A DNA stretch of 64,000 bases from Cyclaneusma minus (taxonomy: Eukaryota > Ascomycota > Leotiomycetes > Marthamycetales > Marthamycetaceae). The notes beneath the pieces were generated by a model. It did no database searches. It worked only from the letters and a program-made list of their open reading frames with translations, and had not been told where the DNA came from. Both the position numbers and the translations under genes were made by a program. The first letter of the stretch is position 1. Every line of letters begins with the position of its first letter. Location of the stretch: assembly GCA_037179335.1 (NCBI GenBank), contig JAKZHN010000002.1, forward strand, positions 682,001 to 746,000. Reading direction: 5' to 3'. This document shows positions 1 through 11,406 of this stretch, piece by piece.

Positions 1-3000
1 GGCTTAATGCCAGTCCACTTCTGAAATTGCCACCACCCCTGAGCAGCCAAGACCTCAAGACCGGGGATGGTCGACCATCCCGCATCGCGCGCCAACTGCA
101 TCACAGCCGTCGGGTCGGGTTGGTAAGCCATCTCGACCAACGTCTTCGAGGTTTGCTTGCTCGGGTGCCTCAAAGCAACGGCCAGGATCTCGCGTACGCT
201 GGATTCTAGCGGCTGGTCTGCCGGAACAGTACTGATGGCGACCGGAGGGTAATCGGAAGCAGAAAGGGCCTCCGCGGCAGCCACACTATCAAGCGACTTG
301 AGATTATATTCCGAAGGGAAAGACTCAATCAGCTGTTGCACTTTCTCGGGCGACCGGGCAACAACATAGAGAGGGCTGTATCCGAGAGAGTTCAGAGCGA
401 AGATAGCAGCACGGGCGGTTCCTCCAGCACCGACCACAAGACCAGAGGCAGCGAGCTGACCATCGTTAGAGTCGGCTACTGAAGCAGCTCCACTCAAGAC
501 TCGAGTCATCCCAAGCCAATCAGTGTTGTCACCCACCAGCTTCACCGTGCCATCCGTACCTCGTGTCGGCACAATTGTGTTCACGGCGCCTATTAGCTTC
601 GCGGCTTCGGTAACCTCATCAAGCAAGCCCATGATTTTGATCTTTAATGGGATGGTCACTGAGGCTCCACCAAAGTTGGACTTCCGGATGATCTTCTCAG
701 TATCCGAACCGACCTCACCAGTCTCATGAAGCAAGTAGCGATGGGGCAGGCCACTCTGCTTGAACAAAGTATTGTGAAGTGCTGGTGACCTCGAAGCGGA
801 GATCGGCTTTCCGAAAAGGAAGAACTCTTGTGACTCAATCTCACCCATGAGCGACAGCCCTTCGCGAATTTCTGCAGCGGATAGCTGCCCTGGTGCTGCA
901 ATGAAAGGAAGTGCCGGATGCGCGACAGGTGTCATGAAAGGATTGAGGATGCGGCTCAATTTACCCTTGGTTCCCATGTTCAAAGCAATAAGAGGGGTAT
1001 CGTGAGCGGCCGTCATTTCGGACCTGAACTTTTCAAGAGCGAAGTTGTCCTCGAGGGTCTTTGCGACACCAATGAGCTTGATCACGTCTCCGTACTGCAG
1101 AGCTCGGTTATAATACGGCATCCATGAGCCGTTTGACCAGGATAGCTTGCCCTTGGGATCATGGTTTGAAGCAATGATCTTGGAAAAGCCCTTGGACTCC
1201 GTTACCTCTTGTAAAATGCTGTCTGGCAATGTGACTTCGACGTCGATATACTCGAATGCCATTCGAATTGCCTGTTTATATAGCGCCAGCATCCTGTCTG
1301 GAGCATTGTCGGGAAATTTGCCTGCTTGACCTGAAGTCCGGACGGTGAAGATCAATGGCAGGTCGACAACGGAGCGGAGCAGAGCGACCTGCTCGCTCAA
1401 GAACTCCGGTGTCGGAAAGCCATCGGGACTATCCGGGTCAACCAAGAGATCGACTCTGAATTCAACAGCATCAGATCCAACCACTACAGTCGGCAAGGAG
1501 CTGAGAGCCTGGCGAATGTCAGGCATGGTGAGTGAAACAAAGTATGAACGATCTGCGTGTCGGAGAGCGTCCAAGTGAGAGCTTCGGCCAGTGACCAAGT
1601 TGATAAAGCGACAGAAGTCCTTTTCTGCAATGGAGAGAGCCCCGGCCTCAGGTGTTTTGCCATGGAACTGGAAGTTACTACACTCCTCGAACCAGGGCTT
1701 TCGGCGCAGATAGACACCCATCATGTCTTCCACATACGCCGGCCTCGTTTTGTCGAGCGAGAGGTATTCCATAACCTGCTGAATATCTCGATGCACGAGC
1801 AGGACAATGCCTCCAACCTCATGAAACTTACGAAGCAGACGACGAGCTTCTGGGATCTCTACAATGCCACCTCCACACGAGAAAACGTATCTTTCAGGCT
1901 TTTCGGCCAGAGCCTTTTGCAGTACGAGGAGTTCCTGGCGGCGAAAACTCTCCCAGCCTTCGGACCGGACGATATCTGGAATCGACTTCCCAGTGGACTG
2001 CTCAAGCTCCACATCCAGATCCACGAAGGGTCTCCCGAGGGCTCTGGCAGCCCATCTCCCTGCGGTCGTCTTGCCAGCGCCCCTCATACCAATGATGAAA
2101 ATGGAGTGTTTCGTGATCGCAGAAGAGTCCCGTTTGTGGCCATTGGTGAGCGTAGCATCCAGCTCATGACCATGAAGTTGGACGCCAAAGGAACACGCCA
2201 ATACATCCCACCAGCCAGGCCAAGTCTTCCCGACACACTCTCGCTCAAGTATGACAACAGGCTTGGTAGCAACTGTAGCAAGAACACTGAAGCTCATTGC
2301 GACACGGTGGTCGTCGTAGCAAAAAATTCCGCTCTCAGGATGGCGGAGCTGCGTGTGAGGGATACCATCAATCTGGATGCCGTCCTCTAGCTCTCGGCAT
2401 TCGACTCCAAACTTCGCCAGCTCGTCTTTCATGGCCAGGATTCGGTTGCATTCCTTCACACGTTGGTTGGCGATTCCTGTGATGGTCGTGGTCCCCTTTG
2501 CAACGGCTGCAAGCACAGTGGCCGTCAAGAAAGCATCAGTCATCGTTTCCATATCAACACTCGGCAAAGCCTGCAACTTTCCAGGGGCTGGACCTGTCAC
2601 TGTTGTGGAGTAATCAGACTGTTGCACCTTGCAGCCCATGGGTTTCAAGACTTCCACAGCGAAGCGTGCATCACCCTGCAGTGATTTTGAGCCGATGTTG
2701 GGTATCGTGCAAGTGGTGCCTGTGATGGCAGCAAGCGCCAAGGGATACGTAGCAGAGCTCGCATCACTCTCGACCGTGTATTCTGCGGGGTTCTTGTAGA
2801 CACCCTGCGGAATATGGTACGTATGTTCCTCGGTTTTGGAGCGTACCACCTCAATTCCAAAGGACGACATCATAGCCGTGGTCATGTCGATGTATGGCTG
2901 CGAGATTGGTTTACCGCCAACAAGACGCAATGTTACTGGCTTCTTTGCGTATGGGGCACACATCAACAGTGACGAGACATACTGCGACGATACGGTGGCA

Positions 3001-4688
3001 GCGAGTTGAATTTCACCACCTGCGAAACCACCTGAAGCCTTGACTCGGAGAGGAAGACTGTGTTCCTTCTCGAGGTAACTGACCTCGACGCCATTGTCTC
3101 GCAAAGAGTCAACCAAGGGGCCGATGGGTCTAACCTTCATGCGAGCGTTGCCAGTTAGTACTGTGGAGTCGACATCTGAAGGCTCACACAGTGCGGCCAC
3201 CGAGGTCAAGAAACGAGAGGCAGTTCCAGCGTTTCCCAGATAGAGTTCCGACGCCGTAGCTTTCAAGGCTCCACCTTTGCCTTCGACCACAAGAACTTCT
3301 CCCTCATCTTCCCATGAATAAGTGAGGCCGCCAAGCTTCGCGATCGCCGTCAGCATATGTTCAGTATCATCGGAATGAAGGAGATTCTTGATGCGGCAGC
3401 GTCCCTGACCGAGTGCTGCGAGAACGAGAGCGCGATTTGATACACTCTTAGAGCCGGGAGGCACTATCTCGGCGTTCAGAGCTGATGGCACCTCAGGTGA
3501 GACCACAATACCGTGCGAGAGGACGATTCGAATCACTCTATCCTCGACAACGCTCGCTTTCGGCTCGTGAGTTTTGCCAATCGCTGACAGCAGCACAATC
3601 TTCTTTTTCTTGCCGTCATTCTTCTTGTCGACGGCCATCTTGCGTAGTAGAACATCGACGCTGCACTTTTTGCCGGCCGTGAGCTTTTGTATTCTTTTGT
3701 CCTGGAGAGAGGTTGGAAGATCGTAGCTTGCTATGCATTTGACGAGCCTTGCAACAGCGCCTGGTCGCAGCACTCCGAGATGGCGGGCGAGCTCGGCTTC
3801 CTTGACCATTCCAATGGCAACAGCTTCACCATGCAGCACTTGTGGAGTCAGAATGGCCTCGTAAGCATGGCCAATTGAATGACCAAAATTAAGGATATTT
3901 CTCAGGCCTCCTTCTCTCTCGTCAGCCGTGACCACCTCTGCCTTGGTGCGTGCAGAGCCCAAAACAATTCTCTTCAGTATCTCTCGCACTGCCTCCAGTC
4001 TACTGCCATCTTGGCTGGGGCTCGTGCGGATAGCCTCCATCAGAGCCGGGGCGTTCTTCTCGAGTGCGGCAAACTCCTGCTCGTCCCATATAGCGGCAGT
4101 CTTGATAACTTCGGCCATGCCATTGATGAATTCTCGGGGAGGCAGCGTCTCGAGGAAGCGTAGATCAATGTAGATTCTTTGCGGCTGCCAGAAAGCACCA
4201 ATGAGATTCTTTCCGAGTGGTGTGTCAATGGCAGTCTTTCCCCCGATGGATGAGTCAACCATGGCAAGCAGCGTAGTCGGTACTTGCACAAACTTGACAC
4301 CCCTCATGAATGTAGCCGCCACATAGCCAATCATGTCACCAATGACTCCACCGCCCAGAGCAATGACAACGGTGTCCCTCGTGCATTCTTGCGACAACAT
4401 CCAATCTTCAATCTCCGCCTTGGTAGTCCGGGATTTGGACCCTTCACCCGGAGGAATCTCAAAGGTCAGAAGGCGCGGGGGCGCTTTCTGCTGCTTGACG
4501 GAGTTCTCAAAGGCAGCAGTGAAGGCCGGCACATATAATGACCCAAGGTTGGTGTCGGTAACGAGAACGTAGGTCGAGGACGGCAAGCTGGAGAGCAAGT
4601 CCCGGGCCACGAAATTTCGCCAGATGTCGAAGTCGATGACGATGCCCTCCTTGCCCAGGATGGCAATTCGAGTAGGAGGGCTCTGCAT
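1..4688 (-). CDS. ARO1: Pentafunctional AROM polypeptide (shikimate pathway), 3' end cut by window
   Basis: This cytosolic multienzyme carries out the five central steps of chorismate synthesis. One intronless frame of 1562 codons runs from the ATG at 4688 to the window edge with no stop. Domains in order: 3-dehydroquinate synthase (about 1-390, with GGGVIGDMIGY), EPSP synthase (about 400-845, with PPGSKSVSNRA near 413), shikimate kinase (P-loop GMRGAGKTT near 870), type I dehydroquinase (catalytic Lys in KLIGVAK near 1203) and shikimate dehydrogenase (from about 1290). Fungal AROMs are about 1560-1600 residues, so only a few C-terminal residues should be missing. The start gives MQSPPTRIAILGKE, which matches the family N-terminus. 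A TGACTCA box lies 232 bp upstream. The identification is certain. Confidence 0.97.
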   Translation of the reverse strand, partial: MQSPPTRIAILGKEGIVIDFDIWRNFVARDLLSSLPSSTYVLVTDTNLGSLYVPAFTAAFENSVKQQKAPPRLLTFEIPPGEGSKSRTTKAEIEDWMLSQECTRDTVVIALGGGVIGDMIGYVAATFMRGVKFVQVPTTLLAMVDSSIGGKTAIDTPLGKNLIGAFWQPQRIYIDLRFLETLPPREFINGMAEVIKTAAIWDEQEFAALEKNAPALMEAIRTSPSQDGSRLEAVREILKRIVLGSARTKAEVVTADEREGGLRNILNFGHSIGHAYEAILTPQVLHGEAVAIGMVKEAELARHLGVLRPGAVARLVKCIASYDLPTSLQDKRIQKLTAGKKCSVDVLLRKMAVDKKNDGKKKKIVLLSAIGKTHEPKASVVEDRVIRIVLSHGIVVSPEVPSALNAEIVPPGSKSVSNRALVLAALGQGRCRIKNLLHSDDTEHMLTAIAKLGGLTYSWEDEGEVLVVEGKGGALKATASELYLGNAGTASRFLTSVAALCEPSDVDSTVLTGNARMKVRPIGPLVDSLRDNGVEVSYLEKEHSLPLRVKASGGFAGGEIQLAATVSSQYVSSLLMCAPYAKKPVTLRLVGGKPISQPYIDMTTAMMSSFGIEVVRSKTEEHTYHIPQGVYKNPAEYTVESDASSATYPLALAAITGTTCTIPNIGSKSLQGDARFAVEVLKPMGCKVQQSDYSTTVTGPAPGKLQALPSVDMETMTDAFLTATVLAAVAKGTTTITGIANQRVKECNRILAMKDELAKFGVECRELEDGIQIDGIPHTQLRHPESGIFCYDDHRVAMSFSVLATVATKPVVILERECVGKTWPGWWDVLACSFGVQLHGHELDATLTNGHKRDSSAITKHSIFIIGMRGAGKTTAGRWAARALGRPFVDLDVELEQSTGKSIPDIVRSEGWESFRRQELLVLQKALAEKPERYVFSCGGGIVEIPEARRLLRKFHEVGGIVLLVHRDIQQVMEYLSLDKTRPAYVEDMMGVYLRRKPWFEECSNFQFHGKTPEAGALSIAEKDFCRFINLVTGRSSHLDALRHADRSYFVSLTMPDIRQALSSLPTVVVGSDAVEFRVDLLVDPDSPDGFPTPEFLSEQVALLRSVVDLPLIFTVRTSGQAGKFPDNAPDRMLALYKQAIRMAFEYIDVEVTLPDSILQEVTESKGFSKIIASNHDPKGKLSWSNGSWMPYYNRALQYGDVIKLIGVAKTLEDNFALEKFRSEMTAAHDTPLIALNMGTKGKLSRILNPFMTPVAHPALPFIAAPGQLSAAEIREGLSLMGEIESQEFFLFGKPISASRSPALHNTLFKQSGLPHRYLLHETGEVGSDTEKIIRKSNFGGASVTIPLKIKIMGLLDEVTEAAKLIGAVNTIVPTRGTDGTVKLVGDNTDWLGMTRVLSGAASVADSNDGQLAASGLVVGAGGTARAAIFALNSLGYSPLYVVARSPEKVQQLIESFPSEYNLKSLDSVAAAEALSASDYPPVAISTVPADQPLESSVREILAVALRHPSKQTSKTLVEMAYQPDPTAVMQLARDAGWSTIPGLEVLAAQGWWQFQKWTGIK

Positions 4689-4919
4689 AATGGGCGTCGT
4701 GTAGGTGAGCTCAGAGCAAGCTTGGAAATTTTCGAGGTGAAGATATGACCGATCAAGGTATTTCAGCAGAGCGCATTCTCACACTCGACCTTTCTCGACG
4801 ACGTCCGGCCGGGTGGCGGGGAAAGCTGGGGCCTGATGCCTCTTGCGACGGAAGATTCAGGCACAGGTCAATTCAATTGTTGGGTAGAGTGAGTGAGGAG
4901 AAGTGCCGCTAGCAAGTTG

Positions 4920-4926
4920 TGACTCA
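4920..4926. promoter_or_regulatory. TGACTCA, candidate Gcn4/CPC1 cross-pathway control site for ARO1
   Basis: A perfect palindromic TGACTCA heptamer sits 232 bp upstream of the ARO1 start codon. Gcn4-type bZIP factors (CPC1/CpcA in filamentous fungi) bind this motif and activate amino acid biosynthesis genes. Occupancy here is inferred from sequence only. Confidence 0.5.
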
Positions 4927-6264
4927 GTGCTGGGGCTGAAGTTCGTTTGGTGTTGACTTTTCTCGGTTCGACAGCTGCTTCCTTCCGTCTTCCCCCGCGC
5001 TGACCACCCACTCGGTATGAATCCCGGCGATTGGAATTCCAGTCTACAATTTTATATACTCAACTACACTCGTTTACTCTGAGTAAGAGTTGGATTGCTT
5101 CTGCTTTTTTGAGATTTCTTTTTCTGCCCATGCAATGGCTTTTTCCCCTACTTGATTTACGGGTTTCTGTACTTGGTCTGCTCGCAGTTGGTACAGTCTC
5201 CGCCACCTCCAGCTATACGACCTCCTTCCCACACTCACCAGGTGAGCTCTTTCATGATGTGCATGTTCTCCTCAACAACTTGCCGCTTTCCTGTTTCTTC
5301 CCCTAAGTATTGTCCTCTCAGTGACGCTAATTGGCCGCAAACAAAGACATACAAATAAAGGCAAACTGGCTCACTCTCTTAAACTCTTTCCCGCCACAGA
5401 TAAGGGGCTCAGGAGTGTAGAAAGCCCAGCTACTGCAAGCCAGAATATTTATCCGTCCAGAGGACAAATCCCTCAACGGTCTGTTATACATGTAGGACTT
5501 CAAACGCGTTAACAATATCGTATATTTCAAGATTTTCTGCGCCGTTCTTTCTTTCTCCCCCCGCCTTTCTTTTCCGCGCCCTTCCCGCCGCGCCCATGGT
5601 ACCGCCGCTCCTTTCCCTTTCTTTACATCTCCAGGCTCCTTTTGTTCCCACCCCTTAAGTACCTTCATGTCTTTCCTTTCCTTCCCGCTCCATCTCTCTC
5701 CTTTCTTTTTCTCCTCCTCCTTCCCGGCCCTTTCTTTCCCGCTCTTTCATCAATGGTTTTATTTCCTTTCCGCCCCTTCCCTCCCCACCGCACAACCTGC
5801 CCCAGAAAGGAGTGGTGGATCTGTCGGATCGCAGGGATCACGTGCTAGCACTGTGAGGTGTTGTCTTGTCTATGGAAGGAGAGGGAGCGTAAAGTTCTCT
5901 CCCCAAGCTATCTACTGTCTGCGCCAGGCGCTAAGCCCTAGCGCTAGTCCCATGCCGGTCATGTGACTTGACTGCAGCGTCCGGCTGCATCACATGCCCA
6001 CCCAAACACGATCCCTTTCATAGATTCCACAAGCATATATGGTATAATAAGCGGGCAGCATAAATAAGGTACCTAGCAAGCTGGTATCAATAGGTTGTTT
6101 CATTTCAAACATTATTGATTTTACAATACTGATTAAAAAGAATGACGAATTGAATTAAATCCTAGATCTCAAAGCTCTGCAGAGAAACAGGGCAGTCGCA
6201 GGCCTCCCGAATTCCATTGCAGCGTACACTCACGTTCAGCTCGGATGTCTGGCCAAAATAGTTA

Positions 6265-6287
6265 ATTTACGCTCGCCGCGCGTAAAT
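6265..6287. repeat. Short perfect inverted repeat
   Basis: Arms ATTTACGC (6265-6272) and GCGTAAAT (6280-6287) are separated by 7 nt in an AT-rich spacer. The function is unknown, and an 8-bp repeat could be chance. Confidence 0.35.
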
Positions 6288-6703
6288 ATTTGTCAATCTG
6301 GCTCTCTGCAGCACGCCTTTAAAACGATTACCGCGCCCCATACGCCTTCAATCCGCCGCACGCACCACGGTGGAAAAAGGTGTGAACACAGATCTGGAGG
6401 GATTTCAAATTACCTAAAATGATAGCTTATGTGCATGAAATTATAGGCAGATTTGAAAAATCATACGACGGACCAGAACTGCCCGGTAATCACTGAAATT
6501 AATACGGCGAAGTGGACGATCTCCCTAAGGGAAGCTGGGGTTACAAACGACCCCATGGCAGACGCTGTCTTTGGGTAGGTATTCAAGCACAAATTCAAGA
6601 ATTTATACGCCGCAATTGCGACTTTCGCAAAGATGGAATACCAAGAACTGGTAAAATTGATTCTATCTCACATCCGCTCACAACCACACGCAGGACATCG
6701 TAC

Positions 6704-9700
6704 TCAATTCCCCTTCCACTTCCCATATCGCGTGTAGTCTCTCCACAGGGCACCCAAAATCGCCCGTCCGCTCGCATCCATCTGCTCTCCCAGCACCCTC
6801 CTACTCTCCGCTGTCGTTGTCTCCAAGATCGCATAGATACCAGGAAGCAACTTCTGCTTCACGTCTCCTGCCATCTGCATCTCAAGCTGGCACTTAATGT
6901 ATGTCATCAGTATGACGGGGGTATGCTGCCCTGCGATGCGCTTGGCCTTTGCTGTTGCCGAGGTCAGGGCGTTGTCCTTGGACCGCGTCACAGACGATAC
7001 AGTAGGGTCGCAGATTAGCGTGAGCAGCCGAGTGTAGGAAGCGGCGTGATGTGGACCGAGAGCATATGCAGGGGAAAGCCACGGTGGTGAGGCACTCGTT
7101 TTGATAGTGCTGTGCGGATACGGGGCGAAGAGTGCCTGGAGAAGAACTTGAAGAGTTTGGACGAGGAGGTGGAAGTGGCCCTGGAGCTTGAAACGGTGGT
7201 TCACGAGGATGGCTTGGATCAGATGACAGAGATGTATGAACACAGTTCCGGCGCGACTAGGACGAATGGATGGACCTGACCGGGAGCAAATCACGGAGAT
7301 GCTGCCCAGTGTTTCGTCAATGTTAAACTGGGAAATTGCTCTTGGCTGCATTAATGCATTTGTTAGTCAACTCAACCACGCATAGTATTGACGAGGGAAC
7401 ACTCACATGAGTCTGCAATATGGTCTCGAGAATCTCAGAAACAAGAGCGAATTCGCGGCTTCCAGTGACTGTGGGAAGCTGTGCAGCAAGCTTCGAATAA
7501 ATAGAAGAAAGCATGGAATCAGTCTCCATCGACCCTTCAGACGAGCTCTGGGTGGGTAGTGACGTTATCGAGTGCTTTACTGCCAGTAACTTGCCCAAGC
7601 TGAGCCCAACAGCCCTTTCACCCAGCAGCTCGGTAGTATATACCACGCTTTCGGATGGCTGCAGGTGTTTGTGGACAGCTTTCACAGACTGTCGAAGGGC
7701 AACTCTGGCAGGATTGGTAGAAGTGTCACCCTGTAGTAAACCGTCCAGGGTGGCTTGTCCATCTCCAGAACTATGCCTCATGATGAAGAGTTCTAAGGCA
7801 GCTCCAAGCTCTTGATTGTGGGGTTTCAGGGGTCCAACACAAGCCTGGGCGGCCATAATTAGATTGTCCATATCCTCATGCTCTGAAATGACATCTAGTG
7901 CGTCAAGAAGACAGAGTAGAAAGAGGCCGCGGGCGTCGAGCTCAGCTCCGAACTTTCCAGGCTTTCGAAGGAGAGCAGTAAGTTCCGAAACCAGTACGTC
8001 CACGAAAGACGTTCTCGACTGGGTAAGATCTTCGGCAGTTATGATGTTCAATTCTTGGAGGCGCGCAGAAGCGGACTGTAAGGAGGAGAAGACAGTTTGT
8101 CGAAGCTTTATCATTGGATACTCCTGCTTACTCTTGCCGATTTTCTTTTGCTTCCCTAGAAACTTAGTAGCATCTCTCAGATACTCTTGACTCCTGGGTT
8201 GATCAGCAGTAGCAATGACATGTCTGGCAATTGTCAGTATATGTGGGTCAAGGGGATCGGAGGAGATAGGTACCCAAGAGTTTGGGCAGCTAATTTTCCA
8301 AACGAGTACAAAGCTGATCTGGAGACCGGACTCAAAGCAGCAACGGTTGATCCCATTTCAATAAGGTCGTTGAATGCGGCGCCCTAACCCTATATTAGAT
8401 GAAACCGCTACCGTAAGAATGCAGTACTACTCACACTGTACAAGCTTGGTCGCTGCATGATCTTGGATCTTAGAGCAATCCAGGCTGAGACATCGCTCGG
8501 ATCTATACTCTCTCTAGACCTCGCGTTCGAAGAACCCATTATTCGCTCTCGCTGCTGCCTTGTCAAGACGTCAAGGGGCAGCTTGAGGAGGCAAATGGCT
8601 GCAAATGCGCTGTAGCTGCTAGAAGCTACACTGCTGTAATCCAACATCGCATTGACAGCCGAACTTATAATTTTGTGAGTGTTGAGCACAAAACCGTCCT
8701 CAAGGAATGAGATCCACATCTCAGCAAGAGCGGCTGCATTGCCCGAGTTGGTCGAAGAAGTCATGGAGGACACGACGAATATAGCTCTCCAAAGACTATA
8801 TTCCTGAGATTCTGTTGGGTATGACAGAAGTCTGTAAGGGGTCAGCTATCAGCCGTCTCTGAGAATGAGGGAGAACTTACCCCATGACCTTGGGGTACTC
8901 TATCAGGAGGCATCTCGAATAGGCACAGACGGCATATGGTGAGCCTAGGGAAACGGCCATATGTCTTTTACCCCAATATCCTGCGTCGAGGCCAGATCCA
9001 TGCTTGGTAAATTCTGCCACGAATGGCGTAAACACGTCCTCACTCAGCTGCTTCAGCGCCATCGATAACACTTCGGCAGTGTTGCTTAGCTGCTTGTTAT
9101 CTTGACCCAAAGAGCACCATAGTGCGGAGGTGCAGCGAAACGCTTCAACCATATCTCTACTCACAAATGACCGGTTGCTGGAATAGGCATTGATCAAGAA
9201 GGCCTGTAGCTCGTCCAGGAGGGCGTCGTTGATATTCCTGGCGTCGGCAAACTGAAGCGTCCTGGTAACAACTCGCAATATTCTCCAACTGTATCTCTCC
9301 TTGAGCAGTGACGACTCGGCTTTGCATTTGAGAGCCATTTGCATAAGCCGAAGACCAACCGCATCAGCAGTCTGTTCGGAGGTGACGGCAGCTGCGACAG
9401 CGTCAGCGATAACAATCGAGGGACCGAGACCATCTGAGGTTGCTTTGGACTCAAGCCAGTCCAAAAGGTTGCAAATTTGCTGCACAGTCAACGACAGCTC
9501 CATCAGCATCTTGAGGTTGGCGTGCAGTGCCTCGTCTTCCCATGCACTCAATACATCCTGTGATCCGGGTTCAGAGTGGAGGTTCTCGGCCTGAACCAAA
9601 CCTGCATGCCAGTGGTGTATAAATCCCACCAAGTTTCTTGCCTTTGAAAATTCTGTCATTAGGGGCACCAGAACGTCGTCAATGATGCGAGGCGCCTTGT

Positions 9701-11229
9701 CAAGCCAGTCGGGATTTGTACAAGATTGAGTGATCTGATGCAGCAGATCTTGCAATAGATTCATGGAATCTTCAGGTATCAGAAATACATTTGCGTCCAG
9801 ACGCAGAACCGTACTCAGGAGACTCCAATCCGTCACCGCAGATGTCAGAGCTGACTGGGAAACGACCGAGCGCAGCAATTGGAGATCCAAGTCGACTTGG
9901 TACCCAGTCGCCGTTCGAAGCATCGAGTCTAATGCTTGTCTTTCAGAGAGAGAGGCCTTGCGGTATACTGCATCTTTCAAAGTGCGGAAGACAGCCTCTA
10001 ACCACTTGGTATCTTCAAGCCGGCGACGAGTGCGCTGAGCGGGTATTGATCTCACGGCGACATCGAAGATAATGGCGGCAAATTGCGGACGTCGAGGAAC
10101 CGATGACTCGACAGCGAAAGCTAGAGCATCTGGCTCGCCCGTGGCCTCGAAAGCGCCCTTGAGTGAGACTAGCAGATGCCGTGCCAATATCTGCTCCAAT
10201 TCGATTTTCCAGTCTGCGGAAAATAACCCGGGTTTGGACAGAACCCTTTCTTCGTCTAGTGCTGCAAAGAGGTGCGAGAGCTCCGTCAACGCTAGGGTTG
10301 AAAACAACATCATATCGTTGGCCTCGGGGATGTGTGATTCCCATATTTGCAAGAACGGTAATAACCAGACGGTTGGGGAGAAATGCGTTGGGTTCGGACA
10401 ATTCAGCAATATGGTCTGACATAGCGAGACCCAAGAGCTGAATATTCTCCCAGCCTCCTCAGTGGTAGTCCTCAAAATGGATTTCGTATAGTGTTGCGAA
10501 TATGTGACGTCCGGGCCGTTGTCTGTTTTCGACCTGCTTTCGGCACACTGGACCAGATATGAGATGGATTCGAGAATAGCTTCTGCCACTTGGTATACGC
10601 CATCGGCCCTCCCAGAGTCTCCAACCACCTCGCCGGACCGCTTGCGCTTTTTGGAGGATCGAGTTACGTCTGGGTGGTCACCCGGCTCAGGTCCAGTAGT
10701 CCGAGGGTCATCCCTCTCGCCCAACTTAAGTTGAGAGACCGACTGTTGTACATCTTCCAGCGTCGATCGAAGAATGGCCAGGAACTTTCGCTCGTTTAGC
10801 ACACGCGCGACGTTTGGCGGTGGTATGATTTTGATGATGTGACAGAACAGTTTCCATGAGATAGGACATAACCGAGATCTATAAAGCCAGTCAGTATTCA
10901 AACCAGCTCGTGGTCGTGCTTCACTTACGATGTTCCCAGATCACCTGTGGCTTGGAGCTTTTTGAGCAGCCATTTCAGAACCCATTCCTCTCTGCCATAG
11001 AAGCAGATCTGATCAATAGGCGGGCTGTTTGAGAGCAAGACGGCAGAGTCCGGGTCAAAATTGACGAACTGGGCTGCTACAGCAAGCTGGTCCTCGATCT
11101 GCGCATCTTCGAGCCCAGACAATTTCTCCTGCGTACTTCGAGAGCGGGAGGCCTGTGGAATATGCATATTAGCATTTAACTACACGATAGTAATACCCGG
11201 ATGGGAAAGAGCGAAAAACGTACCATCAT
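6704..11229 (-). CDS. URB2: Urb2/Npa2-type nucleolar 60S ribosome biogenesis protein
   Basis: The Urb2/Npa2 family acts in the nucleolus in early 27S pre-rRNA processing and 60S assembly. I model seven exons: 11229-11224, 11152-10929, 10878-8881, 8831-8435, 8383-8274, 8223-7407 and 7345-6704, giving 1397 residues with all phases matching. The family signature is the C-terminal domain (about the last 200 residues), including AKRIAGQHTPVILMTYIK, LLPGIYAILETT and a tail ending RDYTRYGKWKGN. The rest is alpha-helical repeat-like sequence with a basic KKRKRS patch near residue 170. The acceptor at 8832 was chosen because the next AG (8812) would bring a stop. The first coding exon is only ATGATG, placed by its GTACGT donor and the ACAG before GCCTCC; this end is the least certain. 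It shares a 177-bp divergent promoter with KTI12. Confidence 0.9.
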
Positions 11230-11406
11230 GGGTGGGTTCTGCACGTGGCTAGAAATTCCACTCCACCATCTTTCGCTCGCAGCAGTTGAATTTATCTGGC
11301 GGCAGAAGAAGAGGCTAGAGATGAATTGAGTAGGCGGTAGGCGCCGGCCCACCGATCTCCCCGAAATTTCACATCCCACGTAACCTCTCCTTCTCACAAC
11401 TTCACC
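11230..11406. promoter_or_regulatory. Divergent promoter between URB2 and KTI12
   Basis: Only 177 bp separate the two start codons, so the two genes must share promoter sequence. Both act in translation capacity (60S assembly and tRNA wobble modification), which makes co-regulation plausible but is inference. Confidence 0.6.

Larger units (their letters stand above)
4689..6703. other. Gene-free spacer between ARO1 and URB2, includes ARO1 promoter
   Basis: No convincing gene is seen. The part next to ARO1 (4689-5030) is its promoter and 5' leader. A strongly pyrimidine-rich tract on the plus strand covers about 5530-5800. An E-box-like CACGTG lies near 5838. From about 6000 the sequence becomes AT-richer, with a perfect 8-bp inverted repeat at 6265-6287. 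Open frames here are short and resemble nothing I recognise. Confidence 0.6.

Noticed and set aside
1557..2390. 277-codon plus-strand open frame inside ARO1
   Set aside because: It is antisense to the EPSP synthase/shikimate kinase part of ARO1, which is unmistakable. No motif or independent start context supports it.
8812..8831. Alternative acceptor for URB2 intron 3 at CAACAG (8812)
   Set aside because: It would put an in-frame TAG a few codons later. The upstream acceptor at 8832 keeps the frame open.
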